From: Coprenecus sp964640305
GTDB taxonomy: Bacteria > Bacteroidota > Bacteroidia > Bacteroidales > UBA932
DNA: 64,000 nt
Direction of reading: 5' to 3'
NCBI GenBank assembly: GCA_964640305.1
Contig: CAZXFF010000001.1
Location: 124,001-188,000 of the forward strand
Shown: piece after piece, positions 1 through 9,052 of the stretch
Layout: the number at the start of each line of letters is the position of its first letter
Position numbering within the stretch: position 1 is the first letter of the stretch
The notes under the pieces: model-generated
Databases searched by the model: none
Told to the model about the DNA's origin: nothing
Seen by the model: only the letters and a program-made list of their open reading frames with translations
Program-made: the position numbers and the translations under genes

Positions 1-1701
1 CTCAGGGCCGGTGCCACATGGTCACCCGACTCAAGGCATTTCCTTTTCCAGAAATCCGACATGTCGAATATTGACGAACTGTGGGTAATAAACTCGACTG
101 CAAGTCCCAGACCCAAGCTCGAAACCTACAAATACCAGATGCCTGGAGAACCTGGTCCGAAAACATACCTGATGCTGTTCGACATGCAGGACAAATCCAG
201 CAGGGTTCTGGACGTATCCGCATTCAAGGACCAGTCTGTAGGCATTTACCGCAAGTCCCGCGAACAGAAAGACATCTATGCAGACTACGTTCCCTCCGTA
301 TGGCTCGGTGACAACAGCAAATTCTATTTCTCACGTTCAAGCCGTGACCTGTACAGGGTGGATTTCTGTACATATGACATCACCAATGACAGCGTACAGG
401 TTCTCATCGAGGAACGCCTCAACACATATATCGATGTTGCAGACTTCGAAGTCCTCAAATCCGGACAGATCGTCGTATGCTCCGAAAGGAACGGCTGGGC
501 ACAGCTCTACCTGCATGACAGGGACGGCAAGCTCATCCGCCCCCTTACCAAAAAGGCATTCCACGTATCCAGGATAATGGGTGTGGATGAAAAGGCCAAA
601 ATGGTCTATTTTACCGGTACAGGTTTTGACAAAAACGAAAACCCCTACTACAACCATATCTTCAGTGTAAGTCTTGAAGGCGGAAGCATCAAGATGCTCA
701 ACCCCGGCAACTTCGACAACCGCAGCTACATGCCCCTCGACAACAAGTTCTTCGTTAACTGCGCTTCAAGGGTCGACACTGCACCTGCGAATGCCCTCTA
801 CAGCAGCAACGGCACCAAGATCATGGACCTTGAAACCACCGACCTCAGTCAGCTTTTCGCAGCCGGATACAAGTTCCCTGAAATATTCAAGGCAAAAGCA
901 GCCGACGGCATCACCGATCTCTGGGGAGTCATCTACAAACCCTTCGACTTCGACTCGACCAAACTCTATCCCATTATCGAGTATGTGTACCCCGGTCCTC
1001 AGGTTGAATCCACCAACTACTTCTGGAACAAAGGGATGAACCGTATTGACCGTCTCGCCCAGCTCGGATTCATCGTAGTAACCGTAGGCCATCGCGGCGG
1101 ACACCCTGACCGTTCGAAATGGTATCATAACTTCGGATACGGCAACATGCGCGACTATCCCCTCGCAGACCACAAGCACGTTATCCAGCAGCTTGCAGCC
1201 AACCGCAAATACATGGATATCAACAAAGTCGGAATCCACGGACACTCAGGCGGAGGTTTCATGTCAACGGCCGCAATTCTCACTTACCCCGATTTCTACA
1301 AGGTAGCCGTATCATGCGCAGGTAACCACGACAACAGGATCTACAACCGCTGGTGGAGCGAAACCCATCACGGAGTGAAGGAAACCGTAACCGAAAAAGG
1401 CGACACTGTATTCAAATACAGCATCAAATACAACCAGGAACTCGCCAAGAACCTCAAGGGACGTCTGCTTCTCGTTCATGGGGATATGGACAACAACGTG
1501 CACCCTGCCAATACCACCCGTGTTGTAGACGCACTGATCAGAGCGAACAAGCGTTTTGAAATGCTCTACCTGCCAGGACAGCGTCACAGTTTCGGAGACA
1601 TGGATGAATACTTCTTCTGGAAAATGGCGGACTTCTACAGCCGTTACCTCATAGGTGACTACGAGAACTGCGTGGACATACGTCAGATGAACAACGACTA
1701 A
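1..1701 (+). CDS. S9 family dipeptidyl peptidase IV-like serine peptidase (5'-truncated)
   Basis: The frame is open from the first base, so the gene starts upstream of the window; the ATG at 61 is internal. The N-terminal part is DPP-IV beta-propeller-like (a WSPDSRHF-type blade just before position 61) and the C-terminal part is an alpha/beta hydrolase. The catalytic triad is visible: Ser in GHSGGGF (codon 1246-1248), Asp in HGDMDNNVH (codon 1489-1491) and His in GQRHSF (codon 1585-1587). Members of this family cut dipeptides, often Xaa-Pro, from peptide N termini in the periplasm. The signal peptide would lie outside the window. The kinase gene follows after 6 bp, so the two are probably co-transcribed. 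The family call is secure; substrate specificity is inferred. Confidence 0.93.
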   Translation, partial: LRAGATWSPDSRHFLFQKSDMSNIDELWVINSTASPRPKLETYKYQMPGEPGPKTYLMLFDMQDKSSRVLDVSAFKDQSVGIYRKSREQKDIYADYVPSVWLGDNSKFYFSRSSRDLYRVDFCTYDITNDSVQVLIEERLNTYIDVADFEVLKSGQIVVCSERNGWAQLYLHDRDGKLIRPLTKKAFHVSRIMGVDEKAKMVYFTGTGFDKNENPYYNHIFSVSLEGGSIKMLNPGNFDNRSYMPLDNKFFVNCASRVDTAPANALYSSNGTKIMDLETTDLSQLFAAGYKFPEIFKAKAADGITDLWGVIYKPFDFDSTKLYPIIEYVYPGPQVESTNYFWNKGMNRIDRLAQLGFIVVTVGHRGGHPDRSKWYHNFGYGNMRDYPLADHKHVIQQLAANRKYMDINKVGIHGHSGGGFMSTAAILTYPDFYKVAVSCAGNHDNRIYNRWWSETHHGVKETVTEKGDTVFKYSIKYNQELAKNLKGRLLLVHGDMDNNVHPANTTRVVDALIRANKRFEMLYLPGQRHSFGDMDEYFFWKMADFYSRYLIGDYENCVDIRQMNND

Positions 1702-1707
1702 AGAGGC

Positions 1708-2703
1708 ATGAAATCAATTCTTGGTATCGGGAATGCCTTAACAGACATACTTGCCATACTCCCCGACGACTCACTGCTCAGCCAGTTCCACCTGCCGAAA
1801 GGGAGTATGCAGCATGTCGACAAGGAGACCGGAAACAAAGTCTGGCAGGCACTGAAGGCCATGGGAGTCCAGTATGTAGCCGGAGGTTCGGCCGGTAATA
1901 CAGTCACCGGAACTGCCGTGTTCGGAATGCCGTCCGGCTTCATAGGCAAAGTCGGGGATGACGAACTGGGAGCACTTTACAAATCAGACCAGGAAAGGAA
2001 CGGCATCAGGTCGACCCTGCTGATCGGCAAAGAAGCATCCGGAAAAGCAATGGTATTCATCACTGCCCCTAACGCAGAAAGGACTTTTGCCGTATATCTC
2101 GGAGCCGCACTGGAGATGGTACCTGAAGACCTCAAGCCGGAATATTTCGAAGGATACGACTATTTCCATATCGAAGGATACCTGGTCCAGAACCAGGATC
2201 TGCTCAGACGGGCCGTAGAACTGGCAAAAGATGCCGGATGCTATATCTCGCTGGACATGGCCTCCTATAATGTAGTAGAGTCAAACGACACCTTCCTGCA
2301 CGACATAGTAGAACACTATGTCGACATAGTATTCGCCAACGAGACGGAAGCCGAAACCTTCACCCGCCACAAGCCGCGTGAAGCAGTTGACATAATAGCC
2401 CGAAGCTGCGACATTGCAGTAGTAAAAATAGGGAAAGAAGGCTCCTATGTAAAAAGCGGAGACGAGTTCCATTATATCAAGGCATGGCCGGCAGATACCA
2501 AAGATGCCACTGGCGCAGGAGACCTGTATGCCTCAGGCTTCTTGTACGGACATGCAATGGGAATGCCCCTCAACATATGCGGAGAAATAGGCTCCATCGT
2601 TGCATCCAAGGTAGTGGAGGTCGTCGGACCGAAAATAGACATTCCACGCTGGAAAGCGGCCAAAAAGGAGATCCGGGAACTGATTGCAGAATACAGAAAA
2701 TAA
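1708..2703 (+). CDS. PfkB-family carbohydrate/adenosine kinase
   Basis: A 331-residue ribokinase-fold protein. The N-terminal substrate-binding region includes a GGSAGNT motif near residue 53, and the C-terminal anion-hole/catalytic motif DATGAGDLYASG is near residue 270, where the Asp acts as general base. Homologues in Bacteroidales are annotated as adenosine kinase or generic PfkB sugar kinase. The sequence does not settle whether the substrate is adenosine or a sugar. It follows the peptidase gene by 6 bp and is closed by a strong hairpin terminator. Confidence 0.9.
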   Translation: MKSILGIGNALTDILAILPDDSLLSQFHLPKGSMQHVDKETGNKVWQALKAMGVQYVAGGSAGNTVTGTAVFGMPSGFIGKVGDDELGALYKSDQERNGIRSTLLIGKEASGKAMVFITAPNAERTFAVYLGAALEMVPEDLKPEYFEGYDYFHIEGYLVQNQDLLRRAVELAKDAGCYISLDMASYNVVESNDTFLHDIVEHYVDIVFANETEAETFTRHKPREAVDIIARSCDIAVVKIGKEGSYVKSGDEFHYIKAWPADTKDATGAGDLYASGFLYGHAMGMPLNICGEIGSIVASKVVEVVGPKIDIPRWKAAKKEIRELIAEYRK

Positions 2704-2709
2704 AAAACA

Positions 2710-2750
2710 AAGAACCCCGAAAGTCGATATTGATTTCGGGGTTCTTTTTT
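2710..2750. terminator. Bidirectional rho-independent terminator
   Basis: A perfect 13-bp stem (2710-2722 with 2734-2746, AAGAACCCCGAAA and its complement) has an 11-nt loop and runs into T's on the + strand (2745-2750). On the - strand the run of A's at 2702-2707 gives a U tract. It sits between the convergent ends of the kinase and the nadC-nadA gene and can serve both. Confidence 0.88.
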
Positions 2751-2764
2751 ATGCTTTCCTGAAA

Positions 2765-4528
2765 CTAAAGTTCCAGCATTCTTCTGACGGACTGCACAGC
2801 CTTGTCTGCCGTATCTGCAGGAACTTCAACCATGTTCTTGAAATGCAGCAGTGTCCCGAAAAGATCCAGAAGAGTTATTTTCTTCATATACTCGCAAACG
2901 TTCTCCTCTGACACAGGGATAAATTCGCTGTCTGGGGAAATCTGTCTGAGCCTGTGGATCACTCCGGGCTCGGTAGCAATGACAAAACGCTTGCAGGACG
3001 AGTCCTTCACATGGCGCAACATTCCGGATGTGGAATAGAAGAAACACCTTGGATGCTTAAGTACTTTCTCATCAACAGAGCATTTAGACTCAGGATGGAT
3101 AAGGATTTCGGCATCTGGATATCTCTCCGCCATTTCCAGGATCATTTCCGAAGTAAACCTGTCATGGACATGGCAACATCCTTTCCAAAGTTCCATCTTC
3201 AGGCCTGCCGTATGGTTTATATAAGAACCCAGATTCCTGTCAGGCGCAAAAAGAATAGCCTTGCCGGGATTGTTTTCCGCGACATGCCGGGCTACTTTCA
3301 CTGCATTCGCCGAAGTACAGCATATGTCTGTAAAGGCTTTCGTTTCAGCTGTAGTATTCACGTAGGAAATCACGATACCGTCCTTGTGCCTGCGTTTCCA
3401 TTCTTCCAGATCTGCTCCGGAAATCCCATCTGCGAGAGAGCATCCTGCATCAGGGACAGGAAGGAGCACTTTCTTGTCCGGACACAGCACTGCCGCAGTC
3501 TCCCCCATGAAGCGCACTCCGCAGAATACAATCACTTCTGCATCCGTTTCCGCAGCCTTTCTGGAAAGTTCCAGGGAATCCCCGACGAAATCGGCAATAT
3601 CCTGTATCTCGGGGGCTACATAGTAATGCGCAAGGATTATTGCCTTGTGCTTCTGTTTCAATTCACCTATTGCCTTTACCAGATATTCCTGCGTAAGCTG
3701 AATGTTCATACTTATATCCAAAGCCTTGACGGAATGGGTAAGGGCTCCTACACTGATAAAGTCAACCCCGGTAGCCGCTACTTCCGCCATACGGGATACC
3801 GTCATGTTGCCGGAAGCCTCAGTCTTGGCCCGTCCCCCTATCAGGTTTACAGCATCCCTCATCATGCTGTTCGGCATATTGTCGAGCATGATGATATCAG
3901 CACGGGCCTCCAACGCTTCCTTTACCTCATCCAGATTTGTGGTTTCCACTTCTATCTGTATTCCCGGAGCCAGTTTAGACCTGACATCCCTTACGGCATT
4001 TGCAATGGAACCGGCCATCTTGATATGGTTGTCCTTTATCATGGCCATATCGTACAGTCCCATACGGTGGTTTGTACCTCCGCCGTCCTTGACTGCCATT
4101 TTATCCGTAATCCTCATTCCCGGAGCTGTCTTGCGGGTATCCAGCAGTCTGGTATGGTATCCTTTCAGCTCTGCAACGTATCTGGCAGTCTCGGTTGCAA
4201 TACCGGACATTCTCTGGAAAAAGTTCAATGCAGTCCTCTCTGCTTTAAGCAATGCCGGATAACTTCCTTTTATTTTAAGGATAACATCTCCTTTCCTGAC
4301 TTTATCACCATTGGACATAAACGCCGTAAACTCCACATCGGGCTGGAATTTCCTGAAAACTTTCTCCACTATGCCTATCCCGGAAATCACGCCTTCAGCC
4401 TTAGCTGTCATGGTGGCTACCGCCATTGTGGATTCGGGGACTATCGAGTCCGTAGTCACATCCCCTGTTGCAATATCCTCTTCAATAGCTAAGTCTATTA
4501 CCCTGTCAATAAGTTCTGTACTTGTCAT
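2765..4528 (-). CDS. NadC-NadA fusion: quinolinate phosphoribosyltransferase + quinolinate synthase
   Basis: One 587-residue frame carries two consecutive de novo NAD enzymes. Residues 1 to about 273 are a full-length NadC, with the active-site segment LLDTRKTAPGMR near 128 and KDGGGTNHR near 147. Residues about 274-587 are a full-length NadA, starting with the typical AIILAHYY segment near 296. The three Cys ligands of the NadA [4Fe-4S] cluster are recognisable: C336 (FCGVRFM), C452 (WKGCCHVH) and C545 (NVCEYMKK). The NadC end (ALTHSVKALDIS) runs directly into NadA without a linker. The protein would make quinolinate from iminoaspartate plus DHAP, then convert it with PRPP to nicotinate mononucleotide. 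nadB lies 1 bp upstream and supplies the iminoaspartate. These enzymes are normally encoded by separate genes. Confidence 0.93.
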   Translation of the reverse strand: MTSTELIDRVIDLAIEEDIATGDVTTDSIVPESTMAVATMTAKAEGVISGIGIVEKVFRKFQPDVEFTAFMSNGDKVRKGDVILKIKGSYPALLKAERTALNFFQRMSGIATETARYVAELKGYHTRLLDTRKTAPGMRITDKMAVKDGGGTNHRMGLYDMAMIKDNHIKMAGSIANAVRDVRSKLAPGIQIEVETTNLDEVKEALEARADIIMLDNMPNSMMRDAVNLIGGRAKTEASGNMTVSRMAEVAATGVDFISVGALTHSVKALDISMNIQLTQEYLVKAIGELKQKHKAIILAHYYVAPEIQDIADFVGDSLELSRKAAETDAEVIVFCGVRFMGETAAVLCPDKKVLLPVPDAGCSLADGISGADLEEWKRRHKDGIVISYVNTTAETKAFTDICCTSANAVKVARHVAENNPGKAILFAPDRNLGSYINHTAGLKMELWKGCCHVHDRFTSEMILEMAERYPDAEILIHPESKCSVDEKVLKHPRCFFYSTSGMLRHVKDSSCKRFVIATEPGVIHRLRQISPDSEFIPVSEENVCEYMKKITLLDLFGTLLHFKNMVEVPADTADKAVQSVRRMLEL

Positions 4529-4529
4529 G

Positions 4530-6101
4530 CTAAAATGTTTTTTCTGAATTCACTTCTTTTGTTGCAAGCTTGCGGCCTATCTGCTGTATGGTATGTACTG
4601 CAAATTCCTCTTCCAGTCTGGGATAATCCTCGCGGTAATGACCGCCTCTGCTCTCTCTCCGGAAACGCGCCGCAGTCATTATCAGGTACGCAACGGTAAG
4701 CAGTTTTCTGGATGCCTCGTCGTAATATTCATATTTCACATCCCCAAGGCTGCGCAATTCTGTCTTGACAAGATTCAACCCTGTAGAAAGCAGCAACTCT
4801 GACCTGATTATTCCGGAACAGTTGTTCATGGTATGGGCTATCTGCCATTTCAATGCCATATACCTGTCTCTGGCAGCCGGATCCTTTGTATACATCTTCT
4901 TGAATTCCGGGACTTCAGCAAGAGGTGGAATCTCCCTGGATACCTCGATTGCCCTGTGCCCGAACACCAGACATTCTATAAGGGAATTGGAAGCAAGTCT
5001 GTTGGCTCCCATTATTCCTGTAGACGCAATCTCTCCGCATACATACAGCCTCTGGATATCCGAACGTCCGTAGAGGTCCGAAGCGACACCTCCGACCGTA
5101 TAGTGGGCCGCGGGTGCTATTGGAATCCTGTCTGTCATATCATAGCCGAATTCCTTGCATTTCTCATATATGTTCGGGAATCTGGATTTTATCTTGTCCG
5201 GATTCAGGTGTTTCAGATACAAATCGACAAAGGGTCTGTCATCCAATGCCATCTGCTTGAAAATGGAACGTGCGACAATGTCCCTGGGAGCCAGTTCTGC
5301 CAATTCATGGATAGGTAGCATGAACCTTCTGCCTGCCCTGTTGAGGAGATATGCCCCTTCTCCGCGTACTGCTTCACTTACAAGAAAAGCAGTCGGAGAA
5401 TCCTCTACATATAGGGCAGTCGGATGGAACTGGATGAATTCCATGTCCATAATCCGGCATCCGGCCTTGTAAGCCATAGCAATACCGTCCCCTATCGTAG
5501 TCTCCGGATTCGTAGTTCTCGTATAGATAGCAGAAGTCCCTCCAGTTGTCAGGAATGTATGCTCCGCATATATCAGTTCCTCACAATCGTTCACCTCGTC
5601 CCAGCAGCGGACTCCGTAACATACCCCATCCTTCACGAGGAAATCTATTACTGACATGTTTTCCCGGATATGGATATTCTCGTCTGCCTCCACCTTCGAT
5701 ATCAGGAACTCTGTCATGAAACGTCCGGTGGAGTCCCCGCCTGCATGCAGGATCCTCTTCCGGTGATGACCTCCTTCCAGTCCCAAAGAAAGCTTGCCGT
5801 CTTCGGTATCGAATTTCATACCGTCGGAAATTATCTCCCTTATCCTTTTAGGTCCTTCATGTACCAGTACTTCGACCGCCTTGTCTTCACACAATCCCCG
5901 TCCGGCGATAATGGTATCGGTGAAATGGATTTCGGGATCATCCTCTATGTCGGTGACGGCGGCTATACCTCCCTGAGCATTGTACGAGTTGCTGTCCCTC
6001 AGCCTGCGTTTTGTCAGGACCAGTACAGAACCCAGTTCAGAAGCTTTGTGGGCCGCATACAGCCCGGCCAGGCCGCTTCCTATGACCAAATAGTTCCACA
6101 T
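4530..6101 (-). CDS. nadB: L-aspartate oxidase
   Basis: FAD-dependent oxidase converting L-aspartate to iminoaspartate, the first step of de novo NAD synthesis in the cytosol. The Rossmann FAD motif GSGLAGLYAA is at residues 8-17. Family active-site segments follow: QFHPTALY, RGEGAYLLN and APAAHYTVGGV. From the chosen ATG at 6101 (MWNYLVIGSG) the length is 523 residues, close to the usual 520-540. An upstream in-frame ATG at 6155 would overlap selD and adds 18 atypical residues, so I reject it. The gene is 19 bp downstream of selD and 1 bp upstream of the nadC-nadA fusion, consistent with one operon for selenium and NAD genes. Confidence 0.95.
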   Translation of the reverse strand: MWNYLVIGSGLAGLYAAHKASELGSVLVLTKRRLRDSNSYNAQGGIAAVTDIEDDPEIHFTDTIIAGRGLCEDKAVEVLVHEGPKRIREIISDGMKFDTEDGKLSLGLEGGHHRKRILHAGGDSTGRFMTEFLISKVEADENIHIRENMSVIDFLVKDGVCYGVRCWDEVNDCEELIYAEHTFLTTGGTSAIYTRTTNPETTIGDGIAMAYKAGCRIMDMEFIQFHPTALYVEDSPTAFLVSEAVRGEGAYLLNRAGRRFMLPIHELAELAPRDIVARSIFKQMALDDRPFVDLYLKHLNPDKIKSRFPNIYEKCKEFGYDMTDRIPIAPAAHYTVGGVASDLYGRSDIQRLYVCGEIASTGIMGANRLASNSLIECLVFGHRAIEVSREIPPLAEVPEFKKMYTKDPAARDRYMALKWQIAHTMNNCSGIIRSELLLSTGLNLVKTELRSLGDVKYEYYDEASRKLLTVAYLIMTAARFRRESRGGHYREDYPRLEEEFAVHTIQQIGRKLATKEVNSEKTF

Positions 6102-6120
6102 ATTGCAAGTGTTTAAATAA

Positions 6121-7164
6121 TTACAAAACGAGCAGGGATTTCTCTCCGTCTCCAAGTGCTTCCAGCCGGCCTATACAATACAGTTCATGTCCGCACTCTT
6201 CCACGCAGCAGCGTATCCTGTCAGCAGCTCCTGCCTCAGCCGCAATCAGCAGACCTCCTGATGTCTGCGGATCACACATGAGGAATGACTGGGCCTCGGT
6301 CATACTGCATCTGTCTCCATAACTGGCCCTGTTCCTGAATGTACCTCCAGGCATACACTCCTGGGCTATGTAATAGTCGACCCCTTCAATCTTCGGTATG
6401 GAGGCAAAATCGATGACTGCTTTAAGGCCACTTCCTTCAGCAACCTCCAATGCATGACCTGCCAAAGCGAATCCCGTAACATCAGTCATGGCATGCACTC
6501 CGTCTATTCCCGAAAGCCTGGCTCCCGGCGTGTTAAGACGGGTCATCAGTTCCAGAGCCCTGATACGGTCAGCCTCCCTTACAACACCGAACTTTTCGGC
6601 AGATGCCACCAGTCCTATGCCTATCGGCTTGGTCAGGAAAAGCAGGTCACCGCTACGGGCCGTATCGTTGTGCAGCACCCTGTCCGTATCCACTATGCCT
6701 GTAACTGCCAGACCGAAAATCGGATCGGAAATATTTATGCTGTGCCCGCCTGCCAACGGTATGCCCGCATTGTCGCAGACAGACCTTGCTCCGGATATTA
6801 CAACAGATGCGACAGAAGACGGCAGTTTGTCCAATGGCCACCCCAGAATTCCTATCGCCAGAAGCGGTGTCCCGCCCATGGCATATATATCACTTATGGC
6901 ATTAGTTGCTGAAATCCGGCCGAAATCATAAGGGTCATCCACAATAGGCGTAAAGAAATCGGTGGTACTCACGACCGAGCGCCCTCCGCCGATATCGTAT
7001 ACTGCAGCATCGTCCTTACTGTCATTGCCCACCAGAAGATTCGGGAATTCCAGTCCAGAACGGCTTCCTTTTAAAATCACTTCAAGTTCCTTCGGTGCAA
7101 TCTTGCATCCGCAACCTGCTCCGGGACTGAAAGCGGTAAGACGTATCTTAGTGTTGTCTGACAT
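6121..7164 (-). CDS. selD: Selenide, water dikinase (selenophosphate synthetase)
   Basis: Makes selenophosphate from selenide and ATP, the selenium donor for tRNA selenation and for any selenoprotein synthesis. The start at 7164 gives MSDNTKIRLT, aligned with the family N terminus. The glycine-rich active site GAGCGCK contains C18 and K21, so this is the Cys form with no in-frame TGA. The length is 347 residues, normal for SelD. A longer open frame to 7275 is an out-of-phase extension into the upstream gene. It lies 2 bp after the YedF-like gene and 19 bp before nadB. The selenophosphate user selU is the next gene upstream. Confidence 0.96.
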   Translation of the reverse strand: MSDNTKIRLTAFSPGAGCGCKIAPKELEVILKGSRSGLEFPNLLVGNDSKDDAAVYDIGGGRSVVSTTDFFTPIVDDPYDFGRISATNAISDIYAMGGTPLLAIGILGWPLDKLPSSVASVVISGARSVCDNAGIPLAGGHSINISDPIFGLAVTGIVDTDRVLHNDTARSGDLLFLTKPIGIGLVASAEKFGVVREADRIRALELMTRLNTPGARLSGIDGVHAMTDVTGFALAGHALEVAEGSGLKAVIDFASIPKIEGVDYYIAQECMPGGTFRNRASYGDRCSMTEAQSFLMCDPQTSGGLLIAAEAGAADRIRCCVEECGHELYCIGRLEALGDGEKSLLVL

Positions 7165-7166
7165 AA

Positions 7167-7517
7167 TCAAAGTACAATAAGTTTGTCGCAGTAATTCTGC
7201 GCATCCATAATATCCACCATAGTAGCGACTGTACCTGCGGCAACCTCCCCGAGCTTCCCGAAATAATTCAGGCAAGTCTTGCAGATAAGGATCTTGACCC
7301 CCTTTCTCTCAAGTGCCGTCAGCTGCTCCAGTACCGGAGAACCGTTTATTGCCAGCTTTACCCCGTCAGCATAAAGTGTGATGAAAGCAGGAAGCGCCCC
7401 CTCCTCCAGCAGGGTAAGGTAGTTCTTCAGAAGGAGAACCCTCAGCTCTTCAGGACCGTCACCCATCCCGTACCGGGTTATCGATACTGTACTCTTTTTA
7501 TCGTTGGTACTGTTCAT
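7167..7517 (-). CDS. YedF-like selenium metabolism protein (DsrE-fold domain only)
   Basis: A 116-residue protein resembling the C-terminal DsrE-like domain of YedF, a family linked by gene neighbourhood to selenium metabolism. The conserved cysteine segment ILICKTCLNYFG is near residue 78. The canonical protein has an N-terminal TusA-like domain with a CPxP motif; none is present here, and the ATG at 7517 leaves only about 10 residues before the DsrE-like fold. It is directly upstream of selD (2 bp) with its own promoter. A role in delivering or sensing reduced selenium or sulfur is inferred from context. Confidence 0.8.
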   Translation of the reverse strand: MNSTNDKKSTVSITRYGMGDGPEELRVLLLKNYLTLLEEGALPAFITLYADGVKLAINGSPVLEQLTALERKGVKILICKTCLNYFGKLGEVAAGTVATMVDIMDAQNYCDKLIVL

Positions 7518-7535
7518 TGTAATCCAAAATTTCCA

Positions 7536-7568
7536 CAAATTTAATCGAATAAATTGATTTGCATCCAA
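7536..7568 (-). promoter_or_regulatory. Promoter of the yedF-like/selD/nadB/nadCA operon
   Basis: On the - strand a Bacteroidetes -7 box TAAATTTG (7536-7543) lies 22 bp downstream of a TTG -33 element (7566-7568). The box ends 18 nt before the ATG at 7517, giving a leader of about a dozen bases. Confidence 0.55.
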
Positions 7569-7585
7569 GTTCCGTGATTTTTCAA

Positions 7586-8599
7586 TCAGCGGAATTGCTC
7601 CATCAGGCGATCAGCCATCTCTCCCATATCCATTGTACCGGCATGCATTGTATCGTATCCTGCACACTCCATCCTACGTTTTTCGAGCTGCGACAGATAC
7701 AGCCTGTCATAATACTCCAGACACAGCTCTGCAGCAGCCCGCACATCCCCTCCGAGGCATAATCCATAAGCCTCACGGCATCTCTCCCTACCCATGCGCT
7801 TTTCGATTTTCAGAATGCTGCCGGCGATCTCTTCCGGAGGATAGCAGGCATAATCCCTCATTATGCGGTCCATCCGAATATCCCTGTCAGTCTGTACGAT
7901 GATCATCCTGGCTTTTTTCATCTGCTCCCACAATCCCTGAGGCACTACGACCTTTCCCACATTGCGGCTCTCATCCTCTACAAAAACAGGGAAAGCCGGA
8001 TCAAATGCATCAAGAACCTCGGAAAGCATATTCTCGAACATCTCTACTGAAGGCTGCGGATCCTCTCCCAATGAACCGAATGCAGATCCTTTATGGTTTG
8101 CAAGCTGCTCCAGGTCAAGGACCTGTCCGCCCCTTATACGCAGTTCCTTGAGCAGGTCAGTCTTCCCCGATCCGGTACATCCACCTACTACACAAAGATC
8201 ATATTCCCTTGTAAACGTATCCAGAACATAATTGCGGTAAGCCTTGTAGCCTCCTGTCAGGACATGGCACTTCAAGCCGACAGTGCCGAACAGCCACGCC
8301 ATGGAAGAACTCCTCATTCCTCCACGCCAGCAGTGCACGAGTATCTCTTCCGAGCCTAAAGCCAGGGCCCGGTCCGTAAAACCCTTCAACTTCGGGCCCA
8401 CAAGTTCCAGACCTCTCTGAACAGCAGGCACCTTCCCGCTATGGGTATACAGAGTACCAACTTCTGCCCGTTCGGAATCATCGAACAGCGGTATGGATAC
8501 CGCATCCGGGATCCTTGCGTGGGAATATTCCTTCGGGGAACGGACATCAACCAGCGGCATTCCGCTGCGTTTCAATGACAGAAAATCACGGACTTCCAT
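7586..8599 (-). CDS. selU: tRNA 2-selenouridine synthase
   Basis: A 337-residue SelU (YbbB/MnmH) protein. It replaces sulfur with selenium in wobble 2-thiouridine of tRNAs for Lys, Glu and Gln, using selenophosphate. The N-terminal rhodanese domain (about 1-120) has the catalytic C90 in HCWRGGMRS. A C-terminal P-loop domain begins at GGCTGSGKT (139-147). It lies immediately upstream of the yedF-like and selD genes but is separated from them by 68 bp that contain their promoter. With SelD this forms a selenium-to-tRNA module. No selA, selB or selC is seen in the window. Confidence 0.95.
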   Translation of the reverse strand: MEVRDFLSLKRSGMPLVDVRSPKEYSHARIPDAVSIPLFDDSERAEVGTLYTHSGKVPAVQRGLELVGPKLKGFTDRALALGSEEILVHCWRGGMRSSSMAWLFGTVGLKCHVLTGGYKAYRNYVLDTFTREYDLCVVGGCTGSGKTDLLKELRIRGGQVLDLEQLANHKGSAFGSLGEDPQPSVEMFENMLSEVLDAFDPAFPVFVEDESRNVGKVVVPQGLWEQMKKARMIIVQTDRDIRMDRIMRDYACYPPEEIAGSILKIEKRMGRERCREAYGLCLGGDVRAAAELCLEYYDRLYLSQLEKRRMECAGYDTMHAGTMDMGEMADRLMEQFR

Positions 8600-8613
8600 A
8601 TCTTTATGATTTT

Positions 8614-9027
8614 CTAAAAAGTCACTGAGCGGCTTCCGTCTTCCTCTTCCCGTATGAATACTTTGAGGACATCATCCGGAAGTATTTCCTCTATTTTCTC
8701 AGGCCATTCCATGAAAAGCAGACCGTCACCGGAGAGATATTCTTCATACCCGATATCCAGGGCTTCCCCGATCTTATCTATCCGGTAAAAATCGAAATGG
8801 TATATAGGTGTCCCGTCTGCGGACATATATTCATTGACAATCGTAAATGTCGGGCTTGCAACCTCGTCCCTTACTCCCAGCACCGAACACAGTGCGGATA
8901 TGAATGTGGTCTTGCCTGCACCCATTGATCCGTAAAAGGCAAATACCTTAGTCCCCGATGTCTTCTGCAGAAATTCCGATGCGGCTTCATTTATCCTGTC
9001 CACACCGTTTATTTTAATCCGTTCCAT
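8614..9027 (-). CDS. tsaE: tRNA threonylcarbamoyladenosine biosynthesis ATPase TsaE
   Basis: A 137-residue P-loop ATPase with Walker A GSMGAGKT at residues 33-40 and the family segments ASPTFTIVNEY and HFDFYRI. TsaE works with TsaB, TsaC and TsaD to install t6A37 on ANN-decoding tRNAs in the cytosol. The length is slightly short but within the usual 135-155. It lies 14 bp upstream of selU and 25 bp downstream of yifB, so it is probably transcribed with both. Confidence 0.95.
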   Translation of the reverse strand: MERIKINGVDRINEAASEFLQKTSGTKVFAFYGSMGAGKTTFISALCSVLGVRDEVASPTFTIVNEYMSADGTPIYHFDFYRIDKIGEALDIGYEEYLSGDGLLFMEWPEKIEEILPDDVLKVFIREEEDGSRSVTF

Positions 9028-9052
9028 TATTTTTCAATTTCAGACCTTAAAG

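Noticed and set aside
2954..4492. A 512-codon open frame opposite nadC-nadA
   Set aside because: It lies antisense to a well-supported two-domain enzyme and has Cys/Arg/Ser-rich composition typical of a shadow frame.
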